This document shows positions 8,324 to 17,281 of a stretch of 64,000 nt of DNA, one piece after another. Positions within the stretch are counted from its first letter, which is position 1. Every line of letters begins with the position of its first letter. The stretch is from VAZQ01 sp963817135. GTDB taxonomy: Bacteria; Pseudomonadota; Alphaproteobacteria; Rhizobiales; Xanthobacteraceae. Location of the stretch: contig CAWFNG010000019.1 of the NCBI GenBank assembly GCA_963817135.1, positions 186,001 through 250,000 of the forward strand, given 5' to 3'. The notes beneath the pieces were generated by a model. The model searched no databases. It saw nothing but the letters and a program-made list of their open reading frames with translations, and was not told the DNA's origin. The position numbers were made by a program, and so were the translations under genes.

Positions 8324-8878
8324 ATGTTCCACTCCATCCAATCGAATACTCAAGCCATTGTCGAGTTCGTGCGCGCATACGAGGTGTGGGCAGCGCCCAT
8401 CGCATTTGTACTCGCTTTCGGCGAATCGATTGTTTTCCTTTCCCTCTTTATTCCCGCCTGGGGCGCGCTCATAGGCATCGGCGTACTCATCGGGGCAGGC
8501 CATCTCAATTTCTGGCCGATCTGGGTTGCCGGTGCTATCGGTGCTGCTCTCGGCGATTGGCTCTCATATTGGTTAGGTATCAAGATTGGTCCTCCCGTCG
8601 CTGAGATGTGGCCACTGTCGCGGCACCCAGAACTACTGCCGAAAGGCGAAGCATTCGTGCGGCGCTGGGGCGCGCCCGCGATATTTATCGGCCGCTTCTT
8701 CGGACCGTTGCGTGCCTCGGTGCCGCTTGCCGCCGGCATTTTCCGCATGCCTTACTGGCAGTTTCAGATCGCGAACTTTTCTTCGGCCCTCGTTTGGGCG
8801 GGCATCCTGCTTACGATTGGTGACGTCTTAGCTATTGTCTTCGCGTGGGCATCGGGGTGGGTGAGAGGAGCAGGATGA
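8324..8878 (+). CDS. DedA-family inner-membrane protein
   Basis: A 184-aa polytopic membrane protein of the DedA/SNARE-associated family. These proteins are linked to envelope homeostasis, and several members help return lipid carriers such as undecaprenyl phosphate to the inner leaflet. Family signatures visible here are the Glu in FGESIVFLSLFIPA, the glycine-rich AIGAALGDWLSYWLG helix, and the conserved arginine loop FIGRFFGPLRASVPLAAG. Several hydrophobic spans cover most of the length. The stop codon overlaps the ATG of the CBS-domain gene (ATGA), so the two are translationally coupled. Confidence 0.9.
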   Translation: MFHSIQSNTQAIVEFVRAYEVWAAPIAFVLAFGESIVFLSLFIPAWGALIGIGVLIGAGHLNFWPIWVAGAIGAALGDWLSYWLGIKIGPPVAEMWPLSRHPELLPKGEAFVRRWGAPAIFIGRFFGPLRASVPLAAGIFRMPYWQFQIANFSSALVWAGILLTIGDVLAIVFAWASGWVRGAG

Positions 8879-9565
8879 AGGCCAAGCATATAATGACATC
8901 GCCTGTGGTTTCGGTCGAATTTGATGCCAGAGTTCGTGAGGCGGTCCAGATCATGCTGCGGAAGAGAATCAGCGGATTGCCGGTGATTGACAAGGGCGGC
9001 CGGCTGATCGGAATAGTTACCGAAGGTGATTTCCTTCGACGCGCCGAAACCGGAACGCAGCGTAAACGATCGCGATGGCTGGGATTCCTGGTCGGGCCCG
9101 GCCGAACTCGCGGACGAATACACCCATTCCCATGGCCGTAAAGTCGCGGATGTCATGACCCGCGACCCGATTGCGGTGAGCGAGGATACTCCTCTCGATG
9201 AGATCGTGGATCTGATGGAGAAGCATCAAATCAAGCGCGTTCCCGTTGTTAGCGGTCAGCAGCTCGTGGGAATCGTTAGCCGTGCCAACCTGCTTCACGC
9301 TCTTGCCAGCGTTTCTCGCGAAGTGCTGCCGAGCGCACAAAGCGACGAAACCATTCGCAATCTGCTTCTGGCAGAGTTCGCAAAGCAGAAATGGGCATCG
9401 ATCGCTCTCATATATTTAAACCCGATTGTACGTAATGGCATCGTTGAACTCTGGGGCACGATCACCGATGAAAGAGAACGTCAGGCGCTTATCATCGCAA
9501 GCGAGAATGTGCCGGGAGTAAAGGCCGTGCACGATCGCATGGTCTTGATCCCATTTCTGGCATGA
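8875..9565 (+). CDS. CBS-pair/BON domain protein, interrupted by one frameshift
   Basis: The N-terminal frame gives MKAKHIMTSPVVSVEFDARV...GIVTEGDFLRRAETG (CBS 1), and a second frame gives VADVMTRDPIAVSED...VGIVSRANLLHALA (CBS 2) followed by a BON domain (IVRNGIVELWGTITDERER...VPGVKAVHDRM). CBS pairs bind adenine nucleotides and act as energy sensors; BON domains are linked to envelope binding. Removing one base in the GGGCCC run at 9094-9099 restores a continuous 229-aa protein reading LVGPAELADEYTHSHGRKV, exactly as expected for the family. A recent mutation or an assembly error is therefore more likely than long-standing decay. It starts by ATGA overlap with dedA. Confidence 0.8.
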
Positions 9566-9992
9566 TAGTTTATCAACCAGAGGAAAACCAAGCTGACGTA
9601 CCACCTTCGTAAGGTGTTCAGTTTCAACGCGTCAATCCGTAAAGGCCATGTGTGAAATGATTAGAGTCAGCTGCGACGTTGCCATGTGCTTTCTTGCCGC
9701 CAACTCAATATTCGAATGTGAATCTCGCGGGCCGCTTCTATCCGGGCAGCCCGCGAATTTCCAATCGAGTAAGCCGTGGAGAAGCTTGGCTCTATGGCCG
9801 GCTATGGCACACAGCAGCCTGCGTCTGACGCGAGGCTTGTCCGGAGCCGGCGAAAGCAGCCAGCGCCAATGCCGGAAGGTTTGGCACATCGGAGATGTCG
9901 TGTGGACGGACCATGAGTTAAATGAACCGTCCAAACGTGCCGATCGGTGCGGCAGGACTGGAAGTGTCCGCGGCGCATCTACTCCCGAGAGA
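9566..9992. other. Gap with no recognised gene
   Basis: About 430 bases lie between the CBS-BON gene and the duplicated cupin leader. Open frames exist on both strands, but their products look like GC-driven noise, without ribosome sites or family motifs. No strong palindrome was seen. Confidence 0.35.
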
Positions 9993-10099
9993 TTGGCCCC
10001 GTTGCATCGGGCACAATCGGTTTCGTCAGCATGCAGTCTGCGTTAGGCTTGGTTCCCACTCGCTCTGCGGGTGCGGCCAACAACAGGTGGGAGGACACC

Positions 10100-10675
10100 A
10101 TGCCGATTGTCGATCCACGCATCGCTGGGAAGCCCATCCCTCGCATCTCGAAGGAGGCGATGGAGCGCGATTGCGTCGCGCGCGTAAAGAAGGTCAGGGC
10201 ACTGGATGTGGCGTTCCTTGACCAACGCATTCCGCGCTATGAGCGCGACATCATCAACATGGTGGGCATGGGCGTCACCGAGAATGCCGCTCTCAAGCCC
10301 AACGTAAAGGAAGGCGCGGCGGGCTTTTCGGTCACCTATGTGCGCGCCAAGACCGGAAAAGGCGCGGCGCTGCACCGGCACGCGACCGAGGAGGTGTTCA
10401 TCCCGGTGAAGGGACGCTGGCAGGTGTTCTGGCTGGAGGGCGAAGAGGAGCGCACGGTTGATCTCGACGAAGGCGACGTGGTCAACGTGCCAATCGGTAT
10501 CTACCGCGGTTTCAGGAGTCTCACCGACGCTCCCGACGCGCTCCTGATGGCGATCATCGGCGGTCCAGACGCGGGCAAGGTCGACTGGCATCCCTCGGTG
10601 CTGGCGGAGGCACGGCAGACGGGGCTGAGCGTGGATGAAGATGGGAATTTGATGATCGAGAAGCCGGCGGCGTGA
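10100..10675 (+). CDS. Cupin-domain protein (intact copy)
   Basis: A 191-aa single-domain cupin. The barrel motif GKGAALHRHATEEVFIPVKGRWQVFW carries the His, His and Glu metal ligands of cupin motif 1, and VDLDEGDVVNVPIGIYRGF is motif 2. Cupins of this type bind a metal and act as dioxygenases, isomerases or sensors; the substrate is not predictable. The start has a strong GGTGGGAGG site. The gene and its ~107-base leader are duplicated in damaged form at 3663-3994. Its last ~120 bases overlap, antisense, the end of the leftward condensation-domain gene. Confidence 0.85.
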   Translation: MPIVDPRIAGKPIPRISKEAMERDCVARVKKVRALDVAFLDQRIPRYERDIINMVGMGVTENAALKPNVKEGAAGFSVTYVRAKTGKGAALHRHATEEVFIPVKGRWQVFWLEGEEERTVDLDEGDVVNVPIGIYRGFRSLTDAPDALLMAIIGGPDAGKVDWHPSVLAEARQTGLSVDEDGNLMIEKPAA

Positions 10676-12113
10676 GGCTTCCTTTCATGAGTTTGGCGCC
10701 CTGCCAGCTTCTCTCGCCGGCGGGGCTGGAGCACGGCCGGCGTTCATCGCAGCTCACGGAGCGGCTAAACCCACCCGGTCGTTCGCGGCTATAGCAGCTC
10801 CAATTTGTCTGCATGAGTTCATCTCCGATCGATTGCAGCTCTTGCTCCACTAGTTCGACAAGGTTAATTACTTCGGAGCGGGCAAAGTGCTGCGCATCAT
10901 AGACTATGGTCGCCCTCAATTCATCTGCAAAGGTGTTGAATACGATCATCATTCGCCCTGGAGGAAAGAGTTGCGGAAAGCTGAAAAAATCGACTATTTC
11001 CACGTTCCCAAAGCGCGTGTGCCCGAGTTCAATTGTGCCAGGATTTGTTATTATGAGTTCCGTTTTTGCAATACATCTTAGTACTAACTGGATGGCAAAT
11101 TTCTTCGGCAACACTAAACTAGCGATCCTATACAATCGCTGGCGGTAAAGCTCCGCGAATATGCGACCATGCTTCTCTTTGTCCAGTGCACGCTGTAGCT
11201 GTAGTACGGTCTGAGTTACGTCTTCGCGCAATTTGATGCGCGGGAAAAACGGTATTACCATTGTGTCGTAAGCGTTCTGAGTGTCGGCGCTCACATATCG
11301 TCGAAAAGAATACATGTCTGCTATTCTATAGGAGCCTTCTATTTTGTCTCTACCGAACTTATGAATTGCCCAAGCCTTGACCGCAGCAGTTAGCAAAATA
11401 GGATGAAGTGTAACGCCCTGCTCCATCCTTTTGCGGAGAACGAGTGCGAAGGTATTCCTAGTAAAAACGTGCTTCAGAATATCTCTTGGTGAAGGCACAA
11501 ACTTGGACATCGTTGTTCCACGTTCAAACGTACCAAGATCTCGCAATATCCTTATCACAGCAATGGAAAAATACCGTATATGATCTAGCGATGATAAACG
11601 GAGTTCTAGATCTCCGTTCCAAGGTTCTATATCCGCAGCGTGTAGTTCCATTCCATCTGACAACTTATTGTAACTGTCGACAACATCAGCGGTGAGCTCA
11701 TAGCCCGCTCTCGCGTCGGACAACAAATGCGATGTTACGAATTGTAGTACGGTCAAATTCCGAAATGCTATGCAAAATGTCCTAATTCCGTGCATACGGT
11801 GAACCGGCACAGAATTCTCCCAGATGTTAGCGACGAGCAAAGCGCGCAATTCCGCTTCTGCGTGGGACGACACTTCCTGCTCGATCACAAGCATTTCCGG
11901 CGAAATGGTATGACGGCCCTCTTGTCTAGTCTTACCTGGAATGTCGAATAAGCGGCGAAGTGTTTTCCGCCGACTAACTTCAAATGCAATCGCTTCATTC
12001 AGACGTGATAAGCTGACTTTTCCGCCGACAATCAATATCTCCGAGCAATTGGCGTTTACTAAATCAGCTAAGCGGCTAAATTGGAAAGAGAAATCGGTCA
12101 TATCCGAAACCAT
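10554..12113 (-). CDS. Condensation-domain-like acyltransferase (PapA-like), 3' end run-on
   Basis: An ~519-aa protein related to the CoA-dependent acyltransferase/condensation superfamily that moves acyl groups from carrier proteins or CoA to alcohols or amines. Family text visible: an N-terminal LVNANCSEILIVGGKVS segment; the active-site region FVTSHLLSDARAGYEL, where the second (catalytic) His and the Asp of HHxxxD are kept but the first His is Ser; and a second lobe with ELIITNPGTIELGHTRFGNV. The coding sequence is clearly poorer in GC than its neighbours, a sign of transfer. The last ~75 residues (after LMQTNWSCYSRE) look non-native and read antisense into the cupin gene, so the original stop was probably lost. 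Start is uncertain (ATG 12113 or 12101). It is the last gene of the DevBCA-like cluster and may esterify the PKS product. Confidence 0.6.
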   Translation of the reverse strand: MVSDMTDFSFQFSRLADLVNANCSEILIVGGKVSLSRLNEAIAFEVSRRKTLRRLFDIPGKTRQEGRHTISPEMLVIEQEVSSHAEAELRALLVANIWENSVPVHRMHGIRTFCIAFRNLTVLQFVTSHLLSDARAGYELTADVVDSYNKLSDGMELHAADIEPWNGDLELRLSSLDHIRYFSIAVIRILRDLGTFERGTTMSKFVPSPRDILKHVFTRNTFALVLRKRMEQGVTLHPILLTAAVKAWAIHKFGRDKIEGSYRIADMYSFRRYVSADTQNAYDTMVIPFFPRIKLREDVTQTVLQLQRALDKEKHGRIFAELYRQRLYRIASLVLPKKFAIQLVLRCIAKTELIITNPGTIELGHTRFGNVEIVDFFSFPQLFPPGRMMIVFNTFADELRATIVYDAQHFARSEVINLVELVEQELQSIGDELMQTNWSCYSRERPGGFSRSVSCDERRPCSSPAGERSWQGAKLMKGSLTPPASRSSNSHLHPRSAPSAVPPPAPRDASRPCPRLDRR

Positions 12114-12290
12114 CTTACACAAAACGATATCACACCTGGATGACGCGGTCTGCGATGCTTATCCTTAGCGCCTTCGAGGCGCACTGCAGGAACCGGACGT
12201 AGCGGACCAGGTATCGACGCGATGAGTTCCCATTTATCCGCAAGACAGGTTTTTCGGTATTCGTGCATGAACTTCTTGCGGTTGCCGATG

Positions 12291-13361
12291 CTATTTATCT
12301 GACTTTTCAGGTCTGAAAAACACATCCACCCTCAGGCCGACAACAAGCAAACTGGCATCGGTCAGGTCTATCAGGACTTCCACGACTTCGGTGTCCCTAA
12401 GGGCCTGTGCGCCTCTCGAACCGATACGACCGGGACCGACTATTGGAGCAATGGCGGAAACCCTGCCTTCGAAATCGCGGCCTCGAAAGGCATCTGCGCG
12501 CACCACCGCATGCTGTCCAATCGTCACCTTGCCAACATCATGTTCGTTGAGTTCGGCTCGAACACGAAGACTCGAACGATCCCCGAGAATGGCCAGCGGC
12601 TCCGCTGACGGGCTCGCCATTTCCCCGACTTTGGCCTGGACCTGCAGTATGGTTCCTGCAATCGGCGCACGGATTCTCGTCCGTTCGAGAGCTTTTTGAG
12701 CAATCGTCCATTCGGCTCGGGCGACAGCCAGTGCAGTTTCGGTCCGGCTCGCCAATGGAGCATTCTGGGCTGCCTGGAGTTGGTGGAGCCGCTCGCGCGC
12801 CTGTTTGAGTCGCTCTTGCGCGTCCAGCAATGCCGAGCGAGCGTTCGCGAGGTCGGCTTCCGACGCCGCATCGGCTCGTCTTTCGACAACAATTCGGTCG
12901 AGCACGGCGCGTGCCGCCGCAACAGCTCTTTCGGACGCGGCGACCCTATCGGCGGCCTTGACTTGTTCTGCCGCCGGCTGGGCTGCATCATCTCGCGCGC
13001 GTCTTTTATCCTCGACTTGCGCCTCGGCCAAAGCCAATCTTGCCAACGCCTCATCGTCATCAAGTCGAATCAGCAGATCACCAGCAGAAACCGTGTCATT
13101 GATGCGCACGAGGACTTCGGTAATTGGGGCCAAGATTGCCGACGAAATTTTGATCTCGCGCGAGGAGGATTTAACTCGTCCGGGCGCGACGGTCTCCCAA
13201 CGCTTCTGTTCGGAGATACCGGCACGTACCGGTTCGGATGCATCTACCGGTTCGGCAGCGCTGCCCCACCCAAATTCGACGCTGGCCGTGGCGGCGCCGG
13301 CCAGCGTTGCCAGCAGTGACCAAAGAATCCTGCGCTTTGGGCTGCCCCCCGCAATCGCCAT
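12291..13361 (-). CDS. HlyD/DevB-type membrane-fusion protein (downstream copy)
   Basis: A 356-aa periplasmic adaptor of an ABC exporter. One N-terminal hydrophobic segment (ILWSLLATLAGAATASVEF) anchors or exports it. It is followed by the first lipoyl half (REIKISSAILAPITEVLVRINDTVSAGDLL), a long alpha-hairpin coiled coil (about residues 95-215), the second lipoyl half (RTRIRAPIAGTILQVQAKVGEMASP) and a beta-barrel part. This is the layout of DevB, partner of DevCA in heterocyst glycolipid export. It lies 8 bases after the ATPase gene and is the second adaptor gene in this cluster. Confidence 0.88.
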   Translation of the reverse strand: MAIAGGSPKRRILWSLLATLAGAATASVEFGWGSAAEPVDASEPVRAGISEQKRWETVAPGRVKSSSREIKISSAILAPITEVLVRINDTVSAGDLLIRLDDDEALARLALAEAQVEDKRRARDDAAQPAAEQVKAADRVAASERAVAAARAVLDRIVVERRADAASEADLANARSALLDAQERLKQARERLHQLQAAQNAPLASRTETALAVARAEWTIAQKALERTRIRAPIAGTILQVQAKVGEMASPSAEPLAILGDRSSLRVRAELNEHDVGKVTIGQHAVVRADAFRGRDFEGRVSAIAPIVGPGRIGSRGAQALRDTEVVEVLIDLTDASLLVVGLRVDVFFRPEKSDK

Positions 13362-13369
13362 CGAAAGCC

Positions 13370-14074
13370 CTAACTGAGCCGCCCGCTCCTAGGCTGGTCG
13401 CCCACGAGCCGTCCATCTTCGATGCTCAGTATACGGTCGGCGAACGGCTCTATGCGCGGGTCGTGGGTTACGGCAAAGACAGCACGCGTCGGATCCTTCG
13501 CAATATCGGCCAGCACGCCCATAATCGCAAGGCCATTCTCGCGGTCCAGGGCCGCAGTCGGTTCGTCGGCAAGAATGACGGAAGGATCTCCGACGATGGC
13601 GCGTGCTATCGCGACGCGCTGCTGTTCGCCGCCGCTGAGATCTCGCGGAAACGACTCGAGCTTATGGGCAAGACCGACCGTGGTCAAAGCCTGCTGTGCT
13701 TTGGCCAAAGCAGCCATCGTACGCTCGCCCCGCATATCCAATGTTAAACGAACATTCTCTTCCGCCGTGAGGGTTGGAAATAAGTGAAAGGATTGGAAAA
13801 TGAACCCGATGTGCTGCCGCCGCACTTTGGCCAGTTCCTCGGGTGGCACATCTGTCGTTGTACGCCCGCCAATCCGCACCACTCCTGCAGTCGGCGAAAG
13901 AATGCATCCAAGCACGGACAACAGAGTCGTTTTGCCGCTGCCGGACGGTCCCATCAGAAGCGTTAATTCGCCCCCTACAAGCGATACACTCACGCCTTTG
14001 AGAGCCAACACTCGTCCGGCCCCCTCACCGAGGGACTTTACAATCTCGATTGCCTCCATCGCGACTGTGTTCAT
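13370..14074 (-). CDS. DevA/LolD/MacB-type ABC exporter ATPase
   Basis: A 234-aa ATPase of the lipid/lipoprotein exporter class. Walker A is GPSGSGKTTL, the Q-loop FIFQSFHLFPTLTAEENV, the signature LSGGEQQRVAIARAI, Walker B VILADEPTAALD, and the H-loop VFAVTHDPRI. The start MNTVAMEAIEIVKSL at 14074 overlaps the permease stop as ATGA, so ATPase and permease are translationally coupled. The frame is open further upstream, but that part is antisense-like noise inside the permease gene. Together with the permease and the two adaptors it forms a DevBCA-like efflux unit. Confidence 0.92.
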   Translation of the reverse strand: MNTVAMEAIEIVKSLGEGAGRVLALKGVSVSLVGGELTLLMGPSGSGKTTLLSVLGCILSPTAGVVRIGGRTTTDVPPEELAKVRRQHIGFIFQSFHLFPTLTAEENVRLTLDMRGERTMAALAKAQQALTTVGLAHKLESFPRDLSGGEQQRVAIARAIVGDPSVILADEPTAALDRENGLAIMGVLADIAKDPTRAVFAVTHDPRIEPFADRILSIEDGRLVGDQPRSGRLS

Positions 14075-15297
14075 CGGTTGAATACCACTACTGGATCGAT
14101 GCGCGTTACCTTTATGATTGCCGAAACCGCGGACAGAGCGCACATCGCTACAGTGAGTATGAATAGGCTGAGCGTGAGGATTGGGGTCATGATGACAGGC
14201 ACGGCAGTAGTGGCGGTCGCCTGCACGATGATCCAACCCAATATTGCGGCGATAAAAAATCCGATCACTGCACTCAAAAAAGCCTGGCAGAGTATGACTT
14301 GGTGAATGTAGAAGGCGGACGCCCCCATGGCGCGCATAGTGGCAAACTCGTTCAAGTGATCCTTGGTGCTCGAATAGAGCGTCTGCGCGACGATCACGGT
14401 GCCCACGATGATTCCGAGGATGGCCCCGGCAATGAGCGCAGCTCCAGCCCCCGTCCCATATAACCACTGCGCAAGGCTGCGATCGTGAAACTCTTTGGGA
14501 GTAAGAACTTCCGCATCGCTGAGATTGCCGCCCAGACTTGCGCGAACGCTGTCGAGATCGGCGCCAGGCGAGACCTGAACAAGATAGTATGTGCTGCTGT
14601 TCGGGTCGGCCCCCAGAAAGTTCCGGGCCCGCTCCAGGGTGGTGAAAACAAATGGTGCCGTGGTAAACGATCGAATCAAATCGGTGAGAGCAACGACGCG
14701 GACTTTTTGATTGCTAATTTCTGCATGCTGACCGCTCCCTGTGATGCCGAGCCGCTTGAAATACGAACGATCGATAATGATGCCATCTGGGATCGTGAGA
14801 TCGTCAAGGCTCCCATCCACAAAATTCCATGGTTGCAATCCCGGCTTGTCAGTGGTGATCCCGACGATGATAATCGCAGTCGTCCCGCCGTCAGGTTTTC
14901 GCCAGTTTGAGAATCCCGCGACTAGGGGTATCGCGTCGGTGACTCCTGGTGTTGACAATGCTTGAAAGCGCTCCTGACCCTCCAACATGCCATTATCTTC
15001 GAAGCTCTTCGTACTCATCGGAACGATCCAGAGATCGGCCTGCGCTCGATCGATCATTGCTGTTATCATTCGCTTGCAGCTCACATACAATCCGAGTTGC
15101 ACCGTCACCAAAATGACCGAGAACACGATGCCGACGATAGTGGCGACAAATCGAATGCGGTCGTGAAATAAATTGCGATATGCAAGTACCAATATCAAAG
15201 GTACTGCCGCCATCGTCCGGCGACTCATCCGATTGCTGCGCTGACCAAGCGTGTCATGCATTGATGCGATATGTTTCGACTGGAATGTCAAAGCCAT
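14071..15297 (-). CDS. DevC/FtsX-MacB-type ABC exporter permease
   Basis: A 408-aa permease with four membrane spans: one near the N-terminus (FVATIVGIVFSVILVTVQLGLYV), then a large periplasmic domain of about 200 residues, then three C-terminal spans (GAALIAGAILGIIVGTVIVAQTLY, VILCQAFLSAVIGFFIAAILGWIIV, ILTLSLFILTVAMCALSAVSAI). The sequence DHLNEFATMRAMGAS before TM3 is typical of the MacB/DevC family. The start is uncertain (15297, or an internal ATG before MAAVPLILVLAYRNL). These permeases pass amphiphilic molecules from the inner membrane to a periplasmic adaptor and an outer-membrane channel. No TolC-like gene is nearby. Confidence 0.88.
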   Translation of the reverse strand: MALTFQSKHIASMHDTLGQRSNRMSRRTMAAVPLILVLAYRNLFHDRIRFVATIVGIVFSVILVTVQLGLYVSCKRMITAMIDRAQADLWIVPMSTKSFEDNGMLEGQERFQALSTPGVTDAIPLVAGFSNWRKPDGGTTAIIIVGITTDKPGLQPWNFVDGSLDDLTIPDGIIIDRSYFKRLGITGSGQHAEISNQKVRVVALTDLIRSFTTAPFVFTTLERARNFLGADPNSSTYYLVQVSPGADLDSVRASLGGNLSDAEVLTPKEFHDRSLAQWLYGTGAGAALIAGAILGIIVGTVIVAQTLYSSTKDHLNEFATMRAMGASAFYIHQVILCQAFLSAVIGFFIAAILGWIIVQATATTAVPVIMTPILTLSLFILTVAMCALSAVSAIIKVTRIDPVVVFNR

Positions 15298-15345
15298 CCT
15301 GGATCAGCCGAATACGCTGGCAGGTTCCTTATACATTGATGGCAG

Positions 15346-16398
15346 TCATTGTGTAGCGTCAGGCCGAAAGTATACATCCACACTCATTCCAACCACGAGC
15401 GGCCCGGGGTCAATCAAATCTACAAAAACTTGCACGAATTTGCTGTCGGAGGGTGGGCGTTGTCCATCCTCCCCGATGCGCCGTGGCTCGACGCTCGGAG
15501 CAATTGAGGACACTTTTCCCGCGAATTCGCGCTCACGAAAAGAGGCTGCTCGTACGAGTACCAGTTGACCTAGCTTGATAGCCCCGATGTTAAGTCCAGC
15601 AACTTCCGCGCGTACACGCAGAGTGGAGACATCGCCTATCAAGACAAGCGGCAGTACTGGGGATGCCAATTCACCTGCTTTTGCATTAACCTGCAACACC
15701 GTGCCGGCAATCGGTGCACGAATTATCATCTTCTCAAGAACCGCGTTGGCGTATGCCAATTCGGCACGTGCTATATTGAGCTGGCCTTCCGGCTGAGTTG
15801 GTAACGGCACGTTCGATTGGGCATCGAGCTTGCGGAGCTCAGCCTGCTGCTGGTTGAGACGATCCTGCGCGCGCGACAACTCCATGCGGGCGGCGGCAAG
15901 AGCGCTCTCGGGCGCGTTGTTTTTTCGTATGGCCGCTGAGGACCTATCGACGGCGGATCGTGCATCAACAACCGCCTTTTCAGCATCGGCAACCGCATCC
16001 TCGGCCTTTCGTCGATCGGCCGACCGAGTTGAGGCGGCGTCATCATTATTTCGCACCCGCTTTTGGATGGCAGCCTGCGCTTCGGCGACTTTGACACGTG
16101 CCCTGAGATCATCATCTTCAAGCCGGACCAGGAGTTCGCCGGCGAACACCGTATCCTTGGCCTTGATCAACACGTCGGCAATACGACCCGCAACGGAACT
16201 GCCAATTTTGATCTCGCCCGACCCAGGTTCGACCTCGCCAGGTGCGGTCGCAAGCCAACGCGTATCCTCTGCTGCACGCGTGCTGGACTGATCTTGCGCG
16301 CGGCTGATCGGCCCTAACATCGCGAACGTTGCGAATACAGCGAGTAAACCAGCGGCGACCGGGAACAACGTGCTCAGTTTTGGTGTGATCATGCCCAC
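15346..16398 (-). CDS. HlyD/DevB-type membrane-fusion protein (upstream copy)
   Basis: A 350-aa adaptor, first gene of the leftward cluster. The start is GTG 16398 or ATG 16392. The N-terminal hydrophobic segment (LFPVAAGLLAVFATFAMLG) is followed by GEIKIGSSVAGRIADVLIKA (lipoyl half), an alpha-hairpin rich in Ala, Arg and Glu, and MIIRAPIAGTVLQVNAKAGE (second lipoyl half). It is a clear paralogue of the other adaptor (same order and many shared motifs, such as LVVGMSVDVYFRP against LVVGLRVDVFFRP), so an ancestral duplication placed one adaptor on each side of the permease/ATPase pair. Two adaptors could assemble as a mixed ring. Confidence 0.88.
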   Translation of the reverse strand: MGMITPKLSTLFPVAAGLLAVFATFAMLGPISRAQDQSSTRAAEDTRWLATAPGEVEPGSGEIKIGSSVAGRIADVLIKAKDTVFAGELLVRLEDDDLRARVKVAEAQAAIQKRVRNNDDAASTRSADRRKAEDAVADAEKAVVDARSAVDRSSAAIRKNNAPESALAAARMELSRAQDRLNQQQAELRKLDAQSNVPLPTQPEGQLNIARAELAYANAVLEKMIIRAPIAGTVLQVNAKAGELASPVLPLVLIGDVSTLRVRAEVAGLNIGAIKLGQLVLVRAASFREREFAGKVSSIAPSVEPRRIGEDGQRPPSDSKFVQVFVDLIDPGPLVVGMSVDVYFRPDATQ

Positions 16399-16635
16399 AA
16401 TGTCTCTAACACGCTGGGGCGGCGGCTCCCCGGCTCGTCCACACCGATGCCTTCTCGATGCGAACTATTCGATTGAAAGGGCGATAATATAGCCAGGTCA
16501 CGTATCCTAACCAAGTCCTCAAAGCTCGCGCACGACAGCATTCAGCTGCTGCGCAAACTAGAGCTTCAGAGAAAAGCTCGAATGGTCGCTGAACTAAGCC
16601 TTGAAGGAAAGCTGACACATTTGTTAGAAGCTAAC

Positions 16636-16863
16636 TTATTTGTCATGGACTAGCTGATTGTAAGCCGCCGTCGAGTTAAGGTCCGGAAGCATGCGATCAA
16701 TGGTGATCACTACATAATCGTCTGATCGCCCGCGGCTCAGTCCATCATTGCCAGTGAGAGCCAAGTCTTCCTGGTACCCGTTCATCGTAAGCGAATCTAC
16801 AAGGTGTCCAGCTGTCTCTGGATCATCCTCCACAACGAGAATGCGGCGTCGGGCCCCTGCCAT
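16636..16863 (-). pseudogene. Truncated response-regulator receiver domain
   Basis: The 75-aa product starts like an OmpR-type regulator: RRILVVEDDPETAGHLVDSL with the acidic pair, then ITIDRMLPD with the phospho-accepting Asp. It breaks off after LPD into unrelated LNSTAAYNQLVHDK. Half the receiver domain and the whole DNA-binding domain are missing. A similar motif (ACTTAYTTGTCAT) lies at its 3' edge near 16633 and again at about 16940, bracketing the fragment. It is a gene relic left in the promoter region between the exporter cluster and the PKS. Confidence 0.65.
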
Positions 16864-17281
16864 TGACCTCAAATCTCGCAACCACCCATAGCGTGCAATG
16901 TGATGTAATATTCAAGTAAGCTGGGTCCGTCAAAGCCTGACTTACTTGTCATAAACTGACTCATTATTTAATTTGAGGCCGTATTTGTGGGAACCGCCGC
17001 TGAGCCTCTCGTTTTAGGCTGAGGCCGAACCAAGCGCGTGCCGCGGCGCGGAATTGAAGTTCGCCGAGGGCCAGGCGTCGCCACTTCCGAAAGGCTCGCG
17101 CCCTTGACCGCTTCCTCAACGATTTTGGGCTACACTGCCCGCGCAAAGTGGATTACAGACTGCGCGGTCGAAGCATGCCAAGTCACCTCCAGTGCAGGGA
17201 CACGACCCGCGCGGAGGACTACGCGGCAATTCACATCCGACGACGAGAATTCGTCTCCACAGTGCGGTGAGCGGATACAAG
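16864..17281. other. Leader region of the PKS gene
   Basis: These 418 bases separate the regulator fragment from the PKS start. They hold one copy of the ACTTACTTGTCAT motif (about 16939-16968), whose partner is at about 16631-16660, and a possible promoter at 17104. No gene is recognised. Regulation of the PKS presumably lies here. Confidence 0.4.
17104..17133 (+). promoter_or_regulatory. Possible sigma-70 promoter of the PKS gene
   Basis: TTGACC (-35-like) is followed, after 17-18 bases, by GGGCTACACT, a weak match to the -10 hexamer. It lies about 150 bases before the PKS start in the right orientation. The match is modest and could be chance. Confidence 0.25.

Noticed and set aside
9648..10046. 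Open frame before the cupin gene
   Set aside because: It runs into the leader of the cupin gene in another phase. The same tail recurs in the duplicated leader at 3.7 kb, so it only reflects the duplication.
12098..12325. Possible 75-aa gene between the acyltransferase and the downstream DevB-like gene
   Set aside because: It overlaps both neighbours, has no convincing ribosome site and shows a composition typical of a random frame.
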